Origin: Mesorhizobium kowhaii
GTDB lineage: Bacteria > Pseudomonadota > Alphaproteobacteria > Rhizobiales > Rhizobiaceae
Reading direction: 5' to 3'
Assembly: GCF_003253745.1 (NCBI RefSeq)
Contig: NZ_MZXV01000076.1
Span: forward strand, 124,001 to 188,000
Length of the DNA stretch: 64,000 nucleotides
A program made the translations under genes and the position numbers. Shown piece by piece: positions 59,302-64,000 of this stretch (the first letter of the stretch is position 1; each line of letters starts with the position of its first letter). The notes beneath the pieces were generated by a model, which was not told the origin of the DNA, searched no databases, and worked only from the letters and a program-made list of their open reading frames with translations.

Positions 59302-62271
59302 ATGCCGGATCTTTGTCGGGCGTTGCATCTGGCCAGCATCTGGGTCGTTGCGGCAGCCCTTGTCGGGATCACGCAGGGCGCACGCGCGGACTGCATCGCC
59401 GAACGGCCGACGGTCATGGCTCCCGCCGATCCTTTGGTCTGCCAGCAGCTCGAGGCCACGGTCAGGAAGCCCTCGGCGCTGTCGCTGGGAGACTACGAGA
59501 ACAAGCTCAACCAATATCTGGGCAGTTACTGTTATCGCGACGAGGCTGCCGGATGGGTACACGACAAATACGTGCGCCAGGCCGGGCCGCGCATCGCGAC
59601 CCTGGTCAACGGCGCCTGGCAGGGCCTCGACCAGGGAACCCATGCACCGGTGATGATCTGGTATTCGCCTGACATGATGGACTGGCTTCGCAAGAACCGC
59701 TCGGCCGACGGCGAGGCCGATCATCCGCCGCCGGTTCCCGACGGCGCCATCATGGTGAAGGAGATGTTTTCGGAGCCGGCGTCGGATTGCCGGACGGTCG
59801 ATCCCCTCAGACTTTTTCCAACCAGCGGCGCCGCGATCATGATCCGCGATGCCAGCGACTCTTACGATGGCTGGTTCTGGGGCTGGTACGGCTTTGGCAG
59901 CCAGAGCGGCTGGACTCCGGATTGGCCAGCTCTCCCGGCCGACAACAACAGCCTGCCCAACATGGGCTTCGCCCAGTACTGCATGAACTGTCATGCCTCG
60001 GCGGCCGACAATCTGACCTTCGCATCTCCCAAGAACATCGCGGGTGAGCCAGGCAAGCCGCTCAACTATCTCGCACAGGATTTCTTCAAGGGAGCGCCGG
60101 CAACGACCTTGCACCAAGCCGTCGTTTTGCCGGTCAATGCCAACCCGCGTCTTGGCGAACCGCTCTACAGTCCGAACGCCGACGTGATCGTCGCGCTGCA
60201 GGCCTATGTCCGCGAGATGCCGACCTATGAGACCGTCTCGCGCATGCCTTCCGAAACTTACGACAACACCTGGGTCGGGGCCAAAGGTCCCGATGCGTCC
60301 GATACGTTCCTGACCTCGAGCCAGTGCCTCGGTTGTCATGATGCCGGCAGCACCGGGCTGCAGTTCGACATGACCAAGCCAAACCCGCATGGCGATGGCT
60401 TGATCAATCTGTCGCCGCTGGCGACCTGGCGAACCTCGCCGATGGGGCTGGGAGGCCGCGACCCGATATTTTTCGCGCAGCTGGCCAGTGAAACGCAAAG
60501 CTTTCACCCCAAAATGTCCGGTGTCGTGCAGGACGTTTGCCTTGGCTGCCACGGCATCGCCGGAGAACGGCAGTTTCACATCGACGAGAAGGCGCGCTCG
60601 GGCAAATGCGAACTGTTCTCGCGCGACATGGTCGATGCGACTCCCTGGCCCGCCGACAATCCAAGTGCCGCGCACGCCAATTACGGCATGCTTGCCCGCG
60701 ATGGCATTACCTGCACCTCCTGTCACCGCATGGTGCTCAACAGCAAGGCCAGCGGACCGCTCGGCGATGCGCCGCAGAACACCTGCGTCGACGAGCGGCA
60801 GGCGCTGCTCAATCCGCACGCGACCGGTTTTGCCAAGACCTTCACCGGCAGCTTCATGGTCGGTTCGCCCGATACGCTCATCGGCCCCTTCGAGAAACCG
60901 GAAGTCGGGCCGATGCATACGGCGCTGGGCATCAAACCGGTCCACGACGCCACGATCATGAGCTCCGAGGTTTGCGGGACGTGCCACACGGTTCATTTGC
61001 CGGTTCTGCAGGGCACCAACACCTTGGCGCATATCTACGAGCAGACGACCTATCCGGAATGGGCGTTCAGCGCCTATCGAACCGGCAGCACGCCGGACGG
61101 ACCGCTTCCGCTGGGCGCCGGCGCCACACCGCGCAGCTGCCAGGGCTGTCACATGCCATCGACGGAACAGGACGGATCGCCGACGATGAGCAAGATCGCC
61201 AGCATCCAGGAAAATCTGAATTTCCCGCAGACCGAGTCCAGCAACGCACCGGATCTTTCGGTTCGCGCGGGATTTGCCCGCCACACGCTCGTCGGCCTCA
61301 ATGTCTTCCTGGTCAAGATGGCGCAGCAGTTTCCCGATGTCTTCGGCATCAGGACGCGCGATCCGATGATGGGCAAGAAGGCTCTCGATCCTCTCGTCCT
61401 CACCGAGCAGGCAATGCTGGACCAGGCCTCGCAGGCGACCGCCACCGTCGCCATCAGCGACCTTGCCATGAGCGCCGAAGCGCTCGATGCCAAGGTGACG
61501 GTGAAGAACCTGGCCGGTCACAAGTTTCCCTCCGGAGTGGGTTTCCGGCGTGCGTTTCTCACCTTCAGCGTGCTCGACCAGAACGGCGAGCAGCTCTGGG
61601 TCTCCGGTCGCACCAACGCCGCCGGCGTGATCGTCGACGCCGACGGCAAGCCACTCGATGGCGAGCTTTGGTGGAAGGATGATTGTTCCGGCCGCGTCCA
61701 CCCTGGCGAACGGCCGCATCAGCCGCATTACCAGAAGATCACGCGGCAGGATCAGGTTCAGATCTATCAGGAACTGGTCTCCACGCCGCCCGCCAATACG
61801 CCCAATCCGGTCTGCAATGCTCATGCGAAGCCGGAAGGCGAACTGACGACCAGCTTCCTGTCGATCTGCACGGAGGTTAAGGACAACCGGATATTGCCGG
61901 CGGGCTTCCTCCCGGTCGAAAGCCGGCTCGAAATCGCCAAGGCATTGGGCGCCGATGAGGAACTCGCCGTCGATGTCGGCACGACCGCTGTCGAGGACGA
62001 CCCCGACTACATATCGGGCGGCAGCGACACGCTGAGCTACTCGATACCGCTTGCCGATTTGCCGAAGGGCGCACGCCCTGCCAGCATCGAGGCTGACCTC
62101 TACTACCAGGCGACGCCTCCGTCCTATCTGCAGGATCGATTCTGCACCGCCAAGGGCCCCGATACCGATCGCCTGTATTTCCTGGTCGGGCATCTCAATC
62201 TCGCCGGCACGCAAGCAGACGGATGGAAGCTAAAAGTGGTCGGCAGCGGAAATGTCGCCGTCCAGCCCTGA
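59302..62271 (+). CDS. Secreted hexaheme cytochrome c
   Basis: 989 residues with a Sec signal peptide (LHLASIWVVAAALVGITQGA, cut near GARA) and six CXXCH heme-attachment motifs: CMNCH (C227), CLGCH (C342), CLGCH (C413), CTSCH (C471), CGTCH (C558), CQGCH (C613). The region between about 40 and 220 and the last about 330 residues have no heme motifs; the C-terminal part (AKVTVKNLAGHKFPSGVGFR, FSVLDQNGEQLWVSGRTN) looks like a beta-rich domain. GGAG 6 nt before the ATG at 59302 fixes the start. Predicted periplasmic electron-transfer protein or reductase; I do not recognise a characterised family and no partner gene is adjacent. It needs the Ccm cytochrome maturation system, not in this window. 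Confidence 0.9.
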   Translation: MPDLCRALHLASIWVVAAALVGITQGARADCIAERPTVMAPADPLVCQQLEATVRKPSALSLGDYENKLNQYLGSYCYRDEAAGWVHDKYVRQAGPRIATLVNGAWQGLDQGTHAPVMIWYSPDMMDWLRKNRSADGEADHPPPVPDGAIMVKEMFSEPASDCRTVDPLRLFPTSGAAIMIRDASDSYDGWFWGWYGFGSQSGWTPDWPALPADNNSLPNMGFAQYCMNCHASAADNLTFASPKNIAGEPGKPLNYLAQDFFKGAPATTLHQAVVLPVNANPRLGEPLYSPNADVIVALQAYVREMPTYETVSRMPSETYDNTWVGAKGPDASDTFLTSSQCLGCHDAGSTGLQFDMTKPNPHGDGLINLSPLATWRTSPMGLGGRDPIFFAQLASETQSFHPKMSGVVQDVCLGCHGIAGERQFHIDEKARSGKCELFSRDMVDATPWPADNPSAAHANYGMLARDGITCTSCHRMVLNSKASGPLGDAPQNTCVDERQALLNPHATGFAKTFTGSFMVGSPDTLIGPFEKPEVGPMHTALGIKPVHDATIMSSEVCGTCHTVHLPVLQGTNTLAHIYEQTTYPEWAFSAYRTGSTPDGPLPLGAGATPRSCQGCHMPSTEQDGSPTMSKIASIQENLNFPQTESSNAPDLSVRAGFARHTLVGLNVFLVKMAQQFPDVFGIRTRDPMMGKKALDPLVLTEQAMLDQASQATATVAISDLAMSAEALDAKVTVKNLAGHKFPSGVGFRRAFLTFSVLDQNGEQLWVSGRTNAAGVIVDADGKPLDGELWWKDDCSGRVHPGERPHQPHYQKITRQDQVQIYQELVSTPPANTPNPVCNAHAKPEGELTTSFLSICTEVKDNRILPAGFLPVESRLEIAKALGADEELAVDVGTTAVEDDPDYISGGSDTLSYSIPLADLPKGARPASIEADLYYQATPPSYLQDRFCTAKGPDTDRLYFLVGHLNLAGTQADGWKLKVVGSGNVAVQP

Positions 62272-62284
62272 TCTCTGCTTTGAC

Positions 62285-62352
62285 GCAATTCCCCAGGGAA
62301 AGCGCTAGGCGCTTTTCCAGGGAAAACCGTTTCACACTTTTTTTGGAATTGC
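62285..62352. repeat. Interspersed palindromic element overlapping a gene end
   Basis: Outer arms GCAATTCC/GGAATTGC (62285-62292, 62345-62352) and an inner hairpin GGAAAGCGC/GCGCTTTTCC. I recall this type of sequence as repeated in Mesorhizobium. It provides the last codons (AIPKKV) and the stop of the racemase gene. Confidence 0.65.
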
Positions 62353-63048
62353 TTCCGGCAGCATGAAGGCCACCGCGGCCTCGGCATGGATGCGCGTCGT
62401 GTCGAAGACCGGAATGTCGAAATCCGGCTGGCCGATCAGCATGGTGATCTCGGTGCAGCCCATGATGACGCTGTCGGCGGCCTCGTCGCGCCGCAGGCGT
62501 TCGGTCTCGGCGATATAGGCCACTTTCGAGGCTTCGGTGACGACGCCCTGGCACAGTTCCTCGTAGATGACGCGATGGACCATGTCGCGGCCGGCTGCAT
62601 CGGGCACGACCGGCCGCAGACCATATTTGTCGGCAAGCCGGCCCTTGTAGAAATCCTGCTCCATCGTGAACCGCGTTGCCAGCAGCGCCGGGCGCTGCAT
62701 GCCGGCGCGCTTGACGGCCGCCGCGGTAGCGTCGGCGATGTGGATCAGCGGGATCGACACCGATGCTTGCACCTGGTCGGCCAGCTTGTGCATGGTGTTG
62801 GTGCACAGTAGCAGGCCTTCCGCGCCGCCCGCCTCAAGTCTGCGCGCCGCTTCGACGAGAAGCACGCCGGCGCCGTCCCAGTCACCGTGATGCTGCCGCT
62901 CGGCGATCTCGGCGAAGTCGAACGACCACAGCAGCAGCTTCGCCGAATGCAGCCCGCCGAGACGCTCGCGCACGATCTCGTTGAGCAGGCGATAATAGAT
63001 CGCTGTTGATTCCCAGCTCATGCCGCCCAGAAGGCCAAGGGTTTTCAT
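62332..63048 (-). CDS. Aspartate/glutamate racemase family protein (YgeA-like)
   Basis: 238-residue cofactor-independent racemase. KTLGLLGGMSWESTAIYYRL, the first catalytic Cys in GLLLCTNTMHKLAD, and the second in SVIMGCTEITMLI are present. The broad-specificity amino-acid racemase YgeA is the closest characterised type I recall. It may act on D-amino acids from the envelope or medium; no operon partner. Its last codons come from a repeat element. Confidence 0.9.
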   Translation of the reverse strand: MKTLGLLGGMSWESTAIYYRLLNEIVRERLGGLHSAKLLLWSFDFAEIAERQHHGDWDGAGVLLVEAARRLEAGGAEGLLLCTNTMHKLADQVQASVSIPLIHIADATAAAVKRAGMQRPALLATRFTMEQDFYKGRLADKYGLRPVVPDAAGRDMVHRVIYEELCQGVVTEASKVAYIAETERLRRDEAADSVIMGCTEITMLIGQPDFDIPVFDTTRIHAEAAVAFMLPEAIPKKV

Positions 63049-63101
63049 ATGATCTTCCTGTCTCGCCGGCTTTGAGGCAGCCTAGCGCTGAAATCGCGAC
63101 C

Positions 63102-64000
63102 TTACAAAAAGCTCTGCGGATCGATGTCGACCTGTACCCTGACCGAGCCGCGCTGTTTCGGGCCATTGGCCAACATGGCGCGGATGAAGCCTTGCATGTC
63201 GGCGCGCCGCTCGCCCTGGATCAGCAGGCGAAAGCGGTGACGGCCGCCGAGCAATGACAACGGCGCCTCCGCTGGTCCCAGCACGAACAGATCGGTGGCC
63301 TCGGGCGCGGCACGGCGCAGGCCGCGCGCATGGCCCTCGGCTTCCGCCCGCGTCACGGCGCTGACGATGACGCCGGCGAGCCGGCCGAAGGGCGGCAAGG
63401 CTGCCCGTTCACGCTCGGCGATCTCGCGCTCGTAAAAAGCCTCGGCATCGCCGGAGACGATCGCCCGCATCACCGGATGGTCGGGCTGAAAAGTCTGCAG
63501 CAGGCCGAGGCTCTTCTTGCCGGTGCGGCCGGCGCGGCCGGTGACCTGGCTGAGCAGCTGGAAGGTGCGCTCGGCGGCGCGCGGATCGCCATTGGCGAGA
63601 CCGAGATCGGCATCGACGACACCGACCAAGGTCATATTGGGGAAGTTATGCCCCTTGGCGACAAGCTGCGTGCCGATGACGATGTCGGCCTCGCCATTGG
63701 CGATCGCCTCCAGCTCCAGCCGCAACCGCCGCACGCCGCCCATCAGGTCGGATGACAAAACGATGGTGCGCGCATCCGGAAAATGCGCGACGACCTCTTC
63801 GGCGATGCGTTCGACGCCGGGTCCGCAAGCAACCAGATGGTCCAGCGTGCCGCATTCCGGGCAGGCTTCGGGGCGGCGCTCATTGTGTCCGCAATGATGG
63901 CAGACCAGCTGGCCGCGAAAGCGATGCTCGACCAGCCAGGCCGAGCACACCGGGCAGCCGAAGCGGTGGCCGCAGACCCGGCACAGCGTCAGCGGCGCAT
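63102..64000 (-). CDS. priA: Primosomal protein N' (PriA), C-terminal part (runs off right edge)
   Basis: Restart helicase that reloads the replisome at collapsed forks. The visible about 299 codons include the zinc-binding cysteines (CRVCGHRFGCPVCSAW, then CHHCG and CPECG), helicase motifs DARTIVLSSDLMGG, ADIVIGTQLVAKGHNFPNMT, VVDADLGLANGDPRAAERTF, QVTGRAGRTGKKSLGL, and the PriA C-terminal domain (GPKQRGSVRVQVDIDPQSFL as the end). The N-terminal DNA-binding and first helicase domain lie outside the window. Confidence 0.95.
   Translation of the reverse strand, partial: APLTLCRVCGHRFGCPVCSAWLVEHRFRGQLVCHHCGHNERRPEACPECGTLDHLVACGPGVERIAEEVVAHFPDARTIVLSSDLMGGVRRLRLELEAIANGEADIVIGTQLVAKGHNFPNMTLVGVVDADLGLANGDPRAAERTFQLLSQVTGRAGRTGKKSLGLLQTFQPDHPVMRAIVSGDAEAFYEREIAERERAALPPFGRLAGVIVSAVTRAEAEGHARGLRRAAPEATDLFVLGPAEAPLSLLGGRHRFRLLIQGERRADMQGFIRAMLANGPKQRGSVRVQVDIDPQSFL

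Noticed and set aside
59176..62214. 1012-codon open frame antisense to the hexaheme cytochrome
   Set aside because: It mirrors the codon structure of the cytochrome gene, has no family resemblance, and the opposite strand has signal peptide, SD and six heme motifs. High-GC genes routinely leave such antisense frames.

Overview
The window is a stretch of chromosome from a high-GC alphaproteobacterium of the Rhizobiales, most likely Mesorhizobium or a close relative. I infer this from the gene set (complete liv, proBA/obgE/rpmA/rplU and atpHAGDC blocks in the rhizobial order), from the Ala-rich N-terminal extension on AtpD, from helix-hairpin-helix extensions on LivG and L21, and from several interspersed palindromic elements of the kind common in rhizobial genomes. 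There is no transposase, integrase, prophage or CRISPR array. Most starts were chosen by Shine-Dalgarno (SD) spacing and family length; several genes use TTG or GTG.

Left part (1-24 kb). The 5' end of pyruvate carboxylase runs off the left edge. A six-gene branched-chain amino-acid ABC transporter operon follows (livH-livM-livG-livF-small membrane protein-binding protein). Next comes an orphan ectoine-synthase-like gene divergent from a LysR regulator, then a hydroxyproline catabolic operon (deaminase, D-hydroxyproline dehydrogenase, 4-hydroxyproline epimerase) divergent from its GntR regulator. After that: a HxlR regulator with an NTF2-like gene, methylmalonate-semialdehyde dehydrogenase with a divergent LysR gene, an overlapping pair of lipoproteins resembling phospholipase A2 and phospholipase D, and a catabolic alanine racemase/D-amino-acid dehydrogenase pair.

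Middle part (23-44 kb). This is the conserved block rplU-rpmA-GNAT-obgE-proB-proA-nadD-rsfS-rlmH-envC-ctpA-yibQ-like-rppH on the minus strand. It is interrupted by an exonuclease/phosphatase-fold gene and by a MscS channel/MFS transporter pair. It is followed by tRNA-Ser(CGA), a TetR regulator with a small membrane protein, recQ and a coniferyl-type aldehyde dehydrogenase.

Right part (44-64 kb). A hexuronate uptake and breakdown operon (uxaC, TRAP transporter, GntR regulator, kduI, kduD, cupin) is divergent from uxuB. Together they import and convert glucuronate to mannonate and process unsaturated uronate products to 2-keto-3-deoxygluconate; mannonate dehydratase and KDG kinase are not in the window. 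The F1 ATP synthase operon atpHAGDC follows. Between atpH and priA (whose 3' part runs off the right edge) sit a small membrane protein, a 989-residue secreted protein with six CXXCH heme motifs, and an amino-acid racemase.

The items most worth a second look are the PLA2-like/PLD-like lipoprotein pair, the hexaheme cytochrome, the orphan EctC flanked by a copy of its neighbour gene's 3' end, the HhH module shared by LivG and L21, and a palindromic element family with covarying arms.
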